From Rana temporaria (taxonomy: Eukaryota; Chordata; Amphibia; Anura; Ranidae), in NCBI RefSeq assembly GCF_905171775.1, contig NC_053491.1:403210838-403274837 (forward strand): a stretch of DNA of 64,000 nt, given 5' to 3'. Positions 31,672 to 42,677 of the stretch are shown here, piece after piece. The translations under genes were made by a program, and so were the position numbers. The notes beneath the pieces were generated by a model. That model saw nothing but the letters and a program-made list of their open reading frames with translations, did no database searches and was not told where the DNA came from. The number at the start of each line of letters is the position of its first letter. The first letter of the stretch is position 1.

Positions 31672-33896
31672 GGATGAGCTTTATGTTTAAGTCGAACATG
31701 AGTTAGACTCGAACATTGGCTGTTCGGCGAACAGCAAACAATTTGGGGTTGTTCGCTGCAAATTTGAAAAGCCGTGGAACACCGTTAAAAGTCTATGGGA
31801 GAAATCAAAAGTGCTAATTTTAAAGGTTAATATGTAAGTTTTTGTCATTAAAAGTGTTTGGGGACCTGGGTCCTGCCCAGGGGACATGTATCAATGCAAA
31901 AAAAAGTTTTAAAAACTAATGTTTTTTCGGGAGCAGTCAAGTGAAACAATAAAAGTGAAATATCCCTTTAAATGTAGCGCATGTTTCCCGTGTTTAGAAC
32001 TGTCCCTGCACAAAATTTTATTTCTAAAGGAAAAAAAGTTACTCGCGGCTGTTCATGAATTGTCGGGTCCCGGCAATACAGATCAAAGTCATTGAAAAAA
32101 ATGTCAGCCCCAGTCCAATACTAGGCCCTTTGGGTCTGACATGAATATTAAGGGAAAGAAAAAAAATGTGGGGGTCCCCCCAAATTCCATATCAGGCCCT
32201 TCAGGTTTTGTATGGATATTAAGGGGAACCCCGCACCAAATTTAAAACAAAAAGGCGTGGGGTCCCCCCCAAAAATCCAAACCATACCCTTCAGGTCTGG
32301 TTTGGACTTTAAGGGGAACCCTGCACCAAAAAAAGGTGTGAGGTCCCCCCAAAAATCCATACCAGACCCTTATCCGAGCACACAACCTGGCAGGCCGCAG
32401 GAAAAGAAGGGGGGACGAGAGTGCCCCCCCTCCTGAACAGTACCAGACCACTTTCCCACAACCCTTGCCCGGTGGTTGTGGGGGTCTGCGGCCAGGGGGC
32501 TTATCAAAATCTGGAAGCCCCCTTTAACAAAGGGGAACTCCAGATTCCGACCCCCTCCGTGTGAATTGGTAATGGGTACATTGTACCCCTACCATTTCAC
32601 AAAGAAAGTGTAAAAAAAACACAGACACAGTTGGACAAGTCCTTTTTTTGAAAAAAATAAATAAATAAATTCCAGCTTTGTAAGCCAGTCAATGTCCAAC
32701 TCTCCAGCAGGAATAGATCATTGTTGGATATTGACAGGATTACATCGCTGGAATTTCTTTCTTTCTTTTATTTTTAAATAAAGGACTTGTCTGTGTTTTT
32801 TTATTTGTTTTACACTTTCTTTGTGAAATGGTAGGGGTACAATGTACCCCGTTACCAATTGGCATAGGAGGGTCCAGGATCTGGAGTTCCCCTTTGTTAA
32901 AGGGGGCTTCCAGATTTCAATAAGCCCCCCGCCCACATACCCCCACAACCACCGGGCAAGGGTTGTGGGGATGGGGCCCTTGTCCCCATCAACATGGGGA
33001 CATCCTCCCCATGTTGAGGGCATGTGACCTGTTACAGATCAGGATGGGGGCGCTCTCTCGTCCCCCCTCTTTTCCTGTGGCCTGCCAGGTTGCATGCTCA
33101 GATAAGGGTCTGGTATGGATTTCTGGGGGGAACCCTACGCCATTTTTTTTATTTTGGTGTGGGGTTCCCCTTCAAATACATACCAGACCCTTCAGGTCTG
33201 GTATGGATTTTTGGGGGGAACCACACGTCATTTTTTTTAATTTGTCGCAGGGTTCCCCTTAATATCCAAACCAGACCGGAAGGGCCTGGTAATGGAATTT
33301 GGGGGGGACACCCACACATCTGTTTTTACAATTTTGGCGCAGGGTTTCCCTTAATATTCATACCAGACCCAAGGTAATGGACTGGGGGGGGGGACCCATG
33401 TCATTTTTTTCAATTACTTTTATCTGTATTGCCGGGACCCAACAATTCATTATAGCCACGAGTAATTTTAAATGACTTTTTTCCTTTAGAAATGTCACTT
33501 TTTGCAGAGACTGTTATAAACACAGGAAACGTGCTACTTTACAGGCATACTATAGACACCCCCAGGTACGAAATTTAAAGGAATATTTCACTTTTATTGT
33601 TTCACTTTAAGCATTATTAAAATCCCTGCTCTCGAAAAAAGTTTTTAAAAAGTTTTTTTTTGCATTGATACATGTCCCCTGGGGCAGGACCCGGGTCCCC
33701 AAATGCTTTCTATGACAATAACTTGCATATTAACCTTTAAAATTAGCACTTTTGATTTCTCCCATAGACTTTTAAAGGGTGTTCTGTGGCTTTCGAATTT
33801 GCCGCGAACACCCCAAATTGTTCGCTATCCGGCGAACAGGCGAACAGCCAATGTTCGAGTCAAACTCATGTTTGACCCGAACATAAAGCTCATCCC
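31672..33896. mobile_element. 2.2-kb near-complete palindrome with hAT-like ends
   Basis: Starts TAGGGATGAGCTTTATG and ends CATAAAGCTCATCCCTG. The two halves pair almost from the ends to the middle, which lies near 32710-32750. Matching blocks include TCTATGGGAGAAATCAAAAG, CAGGGGACATGTATCAATGC, CCATTTCACAAAGAAAGTGT and CCCACAACCACCGGGCAAGG-like sequences. No transposase frame. Its end matches the putative hAT end at 24531-24544. Confidence 0.85.
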
Positions 33897-33999
33897 TGTT
33901 TGCTACCTATCTCAGCCTGATTTACTGACTACACTTTTTCCCAGTGAATTTATACCTTGCCCCCTCCTATCGCTAACCTCTTTCTCTCCCTGACTCTGA

Positions 34000-34860
34000 T
34001 CCTGCCCATGACCTGGTATCTTTCCGCTTGGCTGTCACTATACCAGGCTTGAGACTCAACCTTTAACTGAACTTGGCACATCCATAGTGCACAGCCAGCT
34101 GTACTCCTGCTCACCTGATACCAGTGCTTTCAAGTTCCATCCCTCAGTGTCAGCACCTTGGCACTTGTTCCTTTCCCTTACCCCTACAGACCCTGTCTCA
34201 ACTTCCAGGGTTGCGTGGACGAGAACTGTGTAAGAGGCTAGCCTCATCATCTCGGATACATACAATTATGTAAATTGACCAGTATTTTGACAGGACAAGT
34301 GAAGAGTTTGTCAGTATTCAGAAATCAGAAGGGACATTGTGAAACAATCAGTGGTTTCTTCAGAACTGTTATGGCTGGACTCTCAGCCCTTACTTCTCTG
34401 TGCTCAGGTTACGCTCAGCTGTCGGTTAATTGCCAGTACTCATCATTCCACAGTGGCTCCCCTGTTGATCATATCCTGCTCGTCAGTCAAGCCCACAGAC
34501 AGCCCCTTCTGGCTATTTAAACTGCCTGGTTAATTTCATCAATTGCCTTCGCCTTCTAGAGACTCCCTGCTGTGTTCCTGTTGAAGACTTGCCTGGCTGA
34601 GGTCCCTTCGGGTTCCTGATCCTGTCTGCTGCCTCTGACTATACTGATCTCTGGCTTCCTATTTCCTGGCTTGTTCTAAATACCCGATTTGGCTACCGAA
34701 CCCTGGTTATGTTTTGACTATGTGTACCAGTTGTACCATTTTTAACATTTTATTAAAAGATGTGACTGCATATAATGCATTTTCTGTCTCCGTCTGTTTC
34801 ATGGTTCCTGACCAGAACACAGAAAGGTATGATTATGCAAAATATTTTCTAAAATCCTTG
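34000..34860 (+). repeat. LTR-like stretch, unpaired
   Basis: CT-rich sequence with TATTTAAAC at about 34514 and a TTATTAAAAG poly(A)-like site at about 34751, followed by TTTCATGGTTCCTGACC. It resembles the TATA-to-poly(A) spacing of a solo LTR, but no second copy or clear short terminal repeat is seen. Confidence 0.25.
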
Positions 34861-35523
34861 ATATGTATATAGCTTACTTAGAGGGATTGTTTTAATTTAT
34901 TTGCAAGAAAGTTGGAGTTACCCTTAAAACTGTCCCAGGTTGCACAGTCCCTGGTAGCTAAATTATTTTGGCTGCAAAAATATGTAACCTCATTTTATCC
35001 CTTTGGGTGGTGGGTTTAAAAAGAGATTTAATGTTGTCATATACTGCCAAAATCAGCAAGATTAGGAAATTCTGATCTACAAACTGAAGACTTGTTCTAA
35101 TGATTTTTATGAGTGAATTTCTAGCGATGCTTAACGTGTCACAGAGACTGACTCTAAATTAGTGCAATTTACGGATAATCAATGAGAGAAGACAGAGCTA
35201 GTTAAATCATCCTTGCAGGTTTAAACAGCAATTCACTTACTGTACCATTTCTAAATGTATAAGTATTTCTGCGGAGTGCTTTCTAATTCACTGAATATAC
35301 ACAATAAAAGCCTATGTTCGAAGGTAACACTCGCAATTCTGTCCATGTACGGTGTGCTCCTTTAAAAAGGACCTGTCACACAAAGATAATAGCTCATTTA
35401 ATCTAAGTCTGAATTAGTTCTGAATCTATATAGAAGTTGGGTAGACGGCCATTTAAGAGGACAACCATGCTGCAAACATCCAAGCACACACACTAGCCAT
35501 TGATTTGTGGAGCTCAATGAACC
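34861..35523. other. Low-copy AT-rich DNA, no gene seen
   Basis: No long frame, no paired ends. Confidence 0.5.
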
Positions 35524-35531
35524 CTATAGGC

Positions 35532-35717
35532 CAGTGGTTCTCAACCCTGTCCTCAAGTACCCCCAACAGGCCCATGTTTACAGGTTGTCCTTTATCTTGC
35601 ACAGGTGCTTTAAATAAGAGTCAATGGCTTGGTATTTTGGATAGCTATTTTATCTAAGAGAAATTCCCAAAACATGGCCTGTTGGGGGTACTTGAGGACT
35701 AAGGTTGAGAACCACTG
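35532..35717. mobile_element. hAT-type MITE (CAGTGGTTCTCAACC ends)
   Basis: CAGTGGTTCTCAACC and GGTTGAGAACCACTG are perfect inverted ends. CTATAGGC (35524-35531) and CTGTAGGC (35718-35725) form an 8-bp duplication with one difference. TACCCCCAACAGGCC is mirrored inside. 186 bp. Confidence 0.9.
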
Positions 35718-35928
35718 CTGTAGGCGAGAGGTGGGGCCTATACCGCTCCTATGAGCACAGCCTGCTTCAAGTGGTACTTCTCATTGGCCATCTAAATTAA
35801 CCCTTCATGACCAGTACATAGAAATTTTAAGTCAATTTCAATATCACTATCCTTCAATGGGAAACATACATTTGAATGGGGCATTTTGAATTCCATCTCC
35901 TTGCATTCATTTAAAACCACTAACTTAC

Positions 35929-36434
35929 CGTATTTACCAGGGTATAGCACGCTCCTGCGTATAGCGCACACCCCTAAACTTGACCCGGATTTCTGTGAAA
36001 AAAATATTTTTTGTACTTACAGTTTTGGTGTCTTCCGCGGCGTCCATCGGCGGCCTCGTCGGGTCCGGCGTCCGTCTGCGGCTTCGGGTGTCCTCTTCGT
36101 CGAGTCCGGCGTCCTTCTGAGGCGTCCTCGCGTCCTCCCCGCTCGTTTCCCGCGCCGAGTTTGAATACTGCGCCGACATATACCGAGCGCAGTACACTCG
36201 TGTATCGTCGGGCAGGCTCGGCTACTCTCGTGGTGACGTCCTGTACGTCCAGGACGTGAGCGCGAGAGGCGCCGGAACTGCCCGAAGATACACGAGTGTA
36301 CTGCGCTCGGTATATGCCGGCGCAGTATTCAAATTCAGCGTGGGAAAGCGGGTATCGGCGTATACCGCGCACCCACGATTTTGCCCTGATTTTCAGGGCA
36401 AAATAGTGTGCGGTATACGCCGATAAATACGGTA
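35929..36434. mobile_element. MITE with ACCGTATTTA ends and inner palindrome
   Basis: The left TTACCGTATTTACCAGGGTAT and right ATACGCCGATAAATACGGTA are inverted. 36160-36333 is a long inner palindrome. The arm frames rich in Arg/Pro are products of GC-rich DNA, not genes. Confidence 0.75.
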
Positions 36435-36559
36435 TGTATTTTACTGCTTTAGTATTCAGGCAGAAAAGGGAATTGAAAGTATGATTGCTCTATCAAGTTA
36501 CTACATGTGCGGCCAAGTAAACCTGTCATAAGAGAAACATGTGGGCTGTCATTTCTGAC

Positions 36560-36645
36560 GTGATGTAAACACATGTCACAATGACAGCTGATCACGTGAT
36601 GTAAACACATGTCACAATGACAGCTAATCACGTGATGTAAACAGA
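36560..36645. repeat. Short tandem duplication, ~40-bp unit
   Basis: CACGTGATGTAAACACATGT CACAATGACAGCT is present twice, with a third partial CACGTGATGTAAACA. Confidence 0.85.
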
Positions 36646-36759
36646 AGATCAGTAATCGGCTGATAGTGTGAGGAAAAAAGAACAAGCCGACCACCGGCTT
36701 CTGTTAGAAGGACACCGGTCCCGAACAGGGAGAACCACTGCTGCTGAGCAGTGGCCACC

Positions 36760-36990
36760 AGTGCCCACCAGTGCCACCTACCAGTGCATATTAGTGCTGC
36801 CTATCAATGCCCACGAGTGCCACCTATCAGTGCCCATCAGTGCTGCCTATCAGTGTCATCTACTAGTGCCCATCAGTGCCACCTATCAGTGCTCTTCAGT
36901 GCCCACCAGAGCAGCCTCATTAGTGTCCATCAGTGTAGCCTATCAGTGCCCATCAGTCCAGCCTCATCAGTGCACATCAATGAAGGAAAA
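36760..36990. repeat. AGTGCCCATCAGTGCC minisatellite
   Basis: Degenerate units of CAGTGCC(A/C)CCTAT. The complementary motif makes a second array at 37370-37690. Confidence 0.85.
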
Positions 36991-37088
36991 AAATATCTGT
37001 TTTTAAAATGTTATAACAAATCGTGAAACAGTGTTTTGTTTTGTTTTCAAATGTTTTTTTTAGAAAAAAATTGAAAACCCAGCAGTGA

Positions 37089-38342
37089 TTAACCACTTCC
37101 ATACCAGGCACTTACGCACCTTCCTGCCCAAGCCAATTTTCAACTTTCAGTGCTGTCGCACTTTGAATGACAATTGCGCGGTCATGCTACACTGTACCCA
37201 AACAATTTTTTTATCATTTTGTTCCCACAAATAGAGCTTACTTTTGGAGGTATTTGATCACCTCTGCGATTTTTTTTTTTTGCGCAACAAATAAAAAAAG
37301 ACCGAAAATTATTTATTTATTTTTTCCGGTAAATTTTTTTGTAAATAAATACGTTTTATTCTTCAATTATGGGCACTGATATGGCGGCACTGATGGGCAC
37401 CAATGAGGTGGTACTGATGGGCACCGATGAGGCGGCACTGATGGGCACCAATGAGGCGGCACTGATGGGCACTCATAGGCGGCACTGGTATGCAGCACTG
37501 ATGGGAACTCATAGGCGGCACTGATGGGCACTCATGGGTGGCACAGATGGGCACTGATAGGTGGGCAGTGGGCATATATGGGCACTGAGAGGTGGCACTG
37601 ATGAACACTGAGGGGTGGCACTGATGGCATTGCTGGGCATCACTTCAGTCAGTGCCCATGTTGCCAGTCAGTGCCCATTTGTGGGCACTGATTAGCATCT
37701 ATTGTGCTAATTTTTTTATTATTATTTTACAGTTTTTTTATTGTTTCCTATTATTGCTGTATTGGGTCCTGGCGGCTTTCCTGGTGGTCCAGTGTGGGCA
37801 TCCGAGGGGGGCTGCGCTGATAAACAATCAGAGCGAACCCCCCCTGTCAGGAGAGCCGCTGATCGGCTCTCATCTACTCGCGTCTGTCAGACGCGAGTGA
37901 GGAAGAGCCGGTCAACGGCTCTTCCTGTTTACATCGTGATCAGCCGTGATTGGACACGGCTGATCACGTGGTAAAGAGCCTCCGCCGGAGGCTCTTTACC
38001 GAGATTGGAGATGCAGGGTGTCAGACTGACACCCCTGCATCACCGATCGCGGCGCTGCGCGCCCCCAAGTGAGCGCGCCGGCATTTTATCCTGCAGAACG
38101 TCAATAGACGTCCAGTCAGGGTTTCAGAACCACTTCCCGGACGTCAATATACAATTGACCGGGCGGGAAGTGGTTAAATACCACCAAAAGAAAGCTCTAT
38201 TTGTTTGAAAAAATTATAAAAATTTCATTTGGGTCCAGTGTTGCATGACCGCACAATTGTCATTCAAAGTGCGACAGCGCTGAAAGCTAAAAATTGGTCT
38301 GGACAGGAAGGAGGTTTAAGTGGCCAGTAAGTAAGTGGTTAA
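37089..38342. mobile_element. TTAACCACTT element with long inverted ends and minisatellite
   Basis: The outer TTAA sites are at 37089 and 38339. The left arm TTTCAGTGCTGTCGCACTTTG AATGACAATTG is mirrored by CAATTGTCATTCAAAGTGCG ACAGCGC on the right. AAATAGAGCTTACTTTTGGAG matches the right AAAAGAAAGCTCTATTTG. Inside are the GGGCACTGATGGG array (37370-37690) and a GC-rich region with CCGTGATTGGACACGGCTGA. An internal AAGTGGTTAA at 38168-38177 suggests a second, nested end. Confidence 0.75.
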
Positions 38343-39110
38343 CAACAAAATAGGTTTTTGTTACAAAAAGTTATTAGTATAAATTAATGTTTTTATAACA
38401 AAATTCCCAGAATGCACCACAGGCTGTAGGGGCCCTTTTCTATACAAGCTGTATGCTTGCATTCCATTCAATATAGAAAAAATAATCTGCATTGTTTGCA
38501 TATTAGGAGAAGGGGCAGACTGACAACACATTTGGCCCCAGGCAAAAGGAGATCATGAGGCCCCGGTGACCACACCCACACTAAAGCCACACCCACACCA
38601 AGCCCCACCTACATATTGCAGCTCAGCAAAGTAAATATCTAGAGCTACATGGAAATTGCTGGCTTTCCGTAGAAGCTGCAGGGCACTTTCAAGTTTATAG
38701 ATGGCGTCATGCTGCAACCATCTTTAAGATGCAACCAGGTTTCTTAAAGAAACGGGCCTGTGTGTAAGATCATAATTTGGGCTGTAATTCCAGAGAAAGA
38801 AGTAATAAAAAGTCAGACAAAATTGGCTGTTGTTTGTAGGTAGCACCTGTTAGTTACATAGTACAGTAAACATGCCCAATGATTTAGGGGTTAATTGTCT
38901 TATGCAGCTGTTCAGCTCCCACTCAGCTCCTTCTTGACAGGTTTGTCAACTTTCCTGGTATATACACAGCACACTACATAATAAAATCCAAGATCTCCTG
39001 GAGGGGATATGCAATGATATACAATGCTGCCACAGAACCTGGCATCCTGTGTACAGCCTTGCCCTTCTCGCTGCACCTCTCTCAATTTCCCTCTTGTAGG
39101 CTCCCACTTC
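38343..39110. other. Low-copy DNA with a partial repeat, no gene seen
   Basis: GGGGCAGACTGACAACACATTTGG at about 38510 looks like one end of a repeat, but no partner end is seen. Confidence 0.4.
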
Positions 39111-39205
39111 CTTCTCCACCATTATGACCTTGTGACGTCACTGACCCATCATCCCCCGGACGATGATGTCACAAGGGAGCGTGGCCTCCCGATGACGCAA
39201 TCCGA

Positions 39206-39547
39206 TTGCCACTCCCCCGCCGTTATTTAAGTAATACAGTACATCGCTGCCAACAGATCAGCGGGACACAGCATCGGAGGAGGAGCAGCGGCGGGAGCGG
39301 TGGCAGAGGAAGAAGAACACTGGACAAAGAAGACAGAAGAACAGTGGAAGAAGAAGCAGGGGGAGGAGAAGATCGGAGTATGAAGATGCGGGAGAAGATA
39401 GAGAAAGAAGTGGAGAAGAAGATTTTTAATAAAAGCCGCAACACTTCACTTCCCGATTCCCTCACTGAGGATAGCGGTGGGGGAAGCCGAGAGCAAAGCG
39501 GTTGCTCGCCCTCGGCTGCCAACGACGCGGGCAACCTGGACAGGTAA
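39206..39547 (+). CDS. Basic/acidic purine-rich ORF followed by a splice donor, doubtful
   Basis: 113 codons rich in Arg, Glu, Lys and Gly. TATTTAAG at 39224-39231 resembles a TATA box but lies just inside the 5' end of the frame, so translation would have to start at an internal ATG such as that near 39380. CTGGACAG|GTAAGTG at 39544 is a near-perfect donor, so a transcript could treat this as a first exon. No family recognised. The layout resembles the ORF at 29319-29831. Confidence 0.2.
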   Translation: MPLPRRYLSNTVHRCQQISGTQHRRRSSGGSGGRGRRTLDKEDRRTVEEEAGGGEDRSMKMREKIEKEVEKKIFNKSRNTSLPDSLTEDSGGGSREQSGCSPSAANDAGNLDR

Positions 39548-39626
39548 GTGTCAATTTTTAAAAAGTCAGCAGCTGCAGTGTTTGTAGCTGCTGGCTTTTT
39601 AAAAAAAAGGTGAACCTCCGCTTTAA
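39545..39626. repeat. T2-like terminal fragment ending CCGCTTTAA
   Basis: AAAAAGTCAGCAGCTGCAG and TAGCTGCTGGCTTTTTAAA with end CTCCGCTTTAA. These are the same motifs as at 26477 and 50723. Confidence 0.6.
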
Positions 39627-39800
39627 TTTAGTAAATGCGAAATCTGGTGCAGCTCTGCATAGAAACCAAAAAAAAACGGCTTCTAGGGTTTTTGTCAAAG
39701 TTTAAATAAACAAGCTGAAGTTAGAAGCTGTATGGCTACCGTGCACAGCTGCACCAGATTTTGCACTTTCCAGTTTTAGTAAATCAACACGCACTTCTTG
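39627..39800. repeat. MITE with TTTAGTAAA / GGTGCAGC ends
   Basis: TTTAGTAAATGCGAAATCTGG TGCAGC at the left and GCTGCACCAGATTTTGCAC...TTTAGTAAA at the right are inverted. Confidence 0.7.
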
Positions 39801-39841
39801 TGTACCAGGACACTTATCTGGGAGGGGTGGAGCCAGGCACT

Positions 39842-40786
39842 TTAACTGCTTAAGGACCGCCGCACAACTATATACGTCAGCAGAGCGGCACGGCTGGGCA
39901 TAAGCACGTACAGGTACATTGCTTTTAAGAGCCCAGCAATGAGTCATGCACACCCCACCGCAGGCACGCTTGCGACCCAGTCCTGAGCTCCGTGACCACG
40001 CCCGCGGGACCCGCGGACCCGATCGCTGCCGGTGTCCTGCAATCGGGTCACAGAGCTGAAGAACGGGGAGAGTGTAAACAAACCTTTCCCGTTCTTCGTA
40101 GTAGCCAGGCCACACCTCCCTACAGTAAGAATCACACACTATGGCACACTTAACCCCTACAGCGCCACCTATTGGTTAACCCCTTCACTGCCAGTCTCAT
40201 TTTCACAGTAATCAGTGCATTTTTATAGCACTGATCGCTGTAAAAATGACAATGGTCCCAAAAATGTGTCAAAAGTGTCCGATGTGTCCACCATAATGTC
40301 GCAGTCATAATAAAAATTGCTGATCGCCGCCATTACTAGTAAAAAAAATATATATTAATAAAAATGCCATAAAAACTATCCCCTATTTTGTAGACGCTAT
40401 AACTTTTGTGCAAACCGATCAATAAACGCTTATTGTGATTTTTTTTTTTACCAAAAATATGTCGAAGAATGCATATCGACCTAAACTGTGGAAAAATACT
40501 TTTTCTATATATTTTTGGGGGATATTTATTATAGCAAAAAGTAAAAAATATTGCATTTTTTTTCAGAATTTTCGCTTTATTTTTGTTTATAGCGCAAAAA
40601 AATTAAACTGCAGAGGTGATTAAATACCACCACAAAAACTCTATTTGTGGGAAAAAAAGAACGGCAATTTTGTTTGGGAGCCACGTCGCACTGCTGCGCA
40701 ATTGATGCTTAAAGTTACGCAGTGCAGAATCGCAAAAAGTGGCCTGGTCCTTTAGCTACAAAATGGTCCGGGGCTTAAGTGGTTAA
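39842..40786. mobile_element. TTAACCACTT-type element, complete
   Basis: Starts TTAACTGCTTAAGGACCGC and ends GGGGCTTAAGTGGTTAA, with TTAA at both edges. 945 bp. Shares the block from CAATGGTCCCAAAAATGTG to ATACCACCACAAAAACTC with copies at 52460 and 62922. Confidence 0.85.
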
Positions 40787-41783
40787 CCTGTAATGATAGA
40801 TCATTATATAGCCTTGCAGGATCCAGCAAATCTTTAGCTCTAATGAAGAGTGATCTCCCCTTGAAACACGTAAACATCTGTGGACCCGTGTGAAATATTC
40901 CTGGTATACAAGAAGTGCACGAACTGTGGCTCTGGTGTTTTTTTTTGCTTAGATATTGTTATGAGCATGTCCTTTACATTGGTTTGTGAGTATATTTGCC
41001 TAATTTATGTTTTGAATAAGTATATTTATCATTTCCTTTTTAAATAAATGGTATATAAAGGGTAATTCACTGGACTTGTGCACTGTTTTGTCTCTTTTTC
41101 TATACATTTTTGATCTTTAAATAGCACGTTTTTATATAGCACTTTTGGAAAGACCTCTTAGGTATCAGATCTGTAGTAGCTGCAACTTCCTTGTGCTGGG
41201 TCTATATTTTTGCTGCGTGAAAATTTGCGCTCATACATTGCTGCAGCTAAAATAATGCTTTATGTAGTGTAACCTAGAGGACAGAAAATAAAAGTATAGT
41301 GTGAGTGGTTGCACTCAATTACTCTGTATATGAAGCAGAGTAAGGAAGAGTCACTAAAACCTTTATTGGCGTTGTGAATAAAAAATAATGGGTCCTTGCG
41401 CTAGAATGTAAAGTATATTTAAGAGTATAAATCTTACTTCCAGGATAGAAATATGAAAGACCTAACCACCATTATTGTGTCATGTCAATTGCAGTGGAGG
41501 GTAACTAATGGAGACCCTCATGGTTAGATACAAAGTACAATGCTGCAATATCACAGAGGAAAAAAAAGACAAAACAAATGTACAATATAAATAATGGAGC
41601 TCATGAGTATAAGCTATGAAAAAGAGAAGAACCTGACATGGTACATTACAGCCAATTAAATGTTGAAGCTGATCTCCAGGCAGATATAATGGAATATAAC
41701 CAATAAACTCTGTATACTTTAATACATCATTAAATGTATTTATTTAAATTGAAGCCATATAAGTACCTGAATTTGACTTATTA
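40787..41783. other. AT-rich DNA with a hammerhead-like remnant, no gene
   Basis: CTAATGAAGAG at 40840 and CTTGAAACACG at 40861 resemble a worn hammerhead core. An AT-rich tail with AATAAATGG at about 41043 and CTTGTGCACTG follows. This is the layout of the tails at 43.8 and 49.2 kb. Confidence 0.4.
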
Positions 41784-42310
41784 TTAAGTGTTAGTAAACC
41801 GAGGACCCTGTATTCACTATATTTGGTCTCCCACAGTACACAGAATATGGAAATGCAACTATTTTAGTAACTATAAACTGCTAAATACCTATCATTATGA
41901 CATCAGCAGTCGTGTAACTTCTATCAGCGTCCAGTAGAGCACTGATTAACGTTTGTAGGAGGAGTTTTCATTCTGCTCTCAATGTCCTATAAGGCTGAAT
42001 GACTCCTGACCCTCTGTCTGGACAGTGCCGATTGGCCCTGTGCCGATTACATGCACTCTCCTCAAAGGAAAAAAAAAACTCTCTAGCAATACACACCAAA
42101 TTGAGCATGTGCAGAGTGCATCCAAGGTGCTGGTCTATCAGGAGACAGATTGGAGACTGTAGAATAAGGGGGGATCAGAGAAGACATGATCAAGCAGCCT
42201 TTTTCTCAAATGCTCAGGATTAACCCCTTAGGTTACACAGCGCATACAGCAAGCATGCTTTACTGCATATACAGACTAATTTTACTGTTGTTGGTTTAGT
42301 AACACTTTAA
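41784..42310. mobile_element. T2/Kolobok-like MITE, complete
   Basis: TTAAGTGTTAGTAAACCG at the left, GGTTTAGTAACACTTTAA at the right, 527 bp. Reverse orientation of the copy at 30693. Confidence 0.85.
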
Positions 42311-42436
42311 TATTTTTGAATTCCCTTTACAGCAGAGCTCAGGCTGGGATAGGAAGGATTAGTACAAGAAGCAAATGAATTGTGCTGCACTGCTCAAGAA
42401 TTAACACAAAAACATGTTCATGGCAAAGAGAGCACA

Positions 42437-42677
42437 ATGACAGAGAGAAGAGACCCTCAGTCTGCTGCTTTCCCTTTCACTGTCCAATTACAGGCTGGGG
42501 GAAAACCAACACCTATAAGTCCTACAGTACTACAAGTCACAAGATTGATATATACTTCTGATGAGAAAAAGGTATTTAGCCATTTATATTTACTAAAACT
42601 ATTGCATTTCCATGTTCTGTGTACTGTGGGAGTCCAGATATAGCGGATGCAGGGTGCTGGGTTTAGTAATACTTTAA
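42437..42677. repeat. Right part of another T2-like copy
   Basis: ATTTACTAAAACTATTGCATT TCC and GGTTTAGTAATACTTTAA match the right half of 30693-31209. It lies directly downstream of the previous copy. Confidence 0.75.

Noticed and set aside
34000..34860. Complete LTR retrotransposon or endogenous retrovirus
   Set aside because: Only one LTR-like segment; no paired LTR, primer-binding site or gag/pol nearby.
38005..38208. Short ORF in the 37-38 kb element
   Set aside because: Lies in conserved repeat DNA with no motif.
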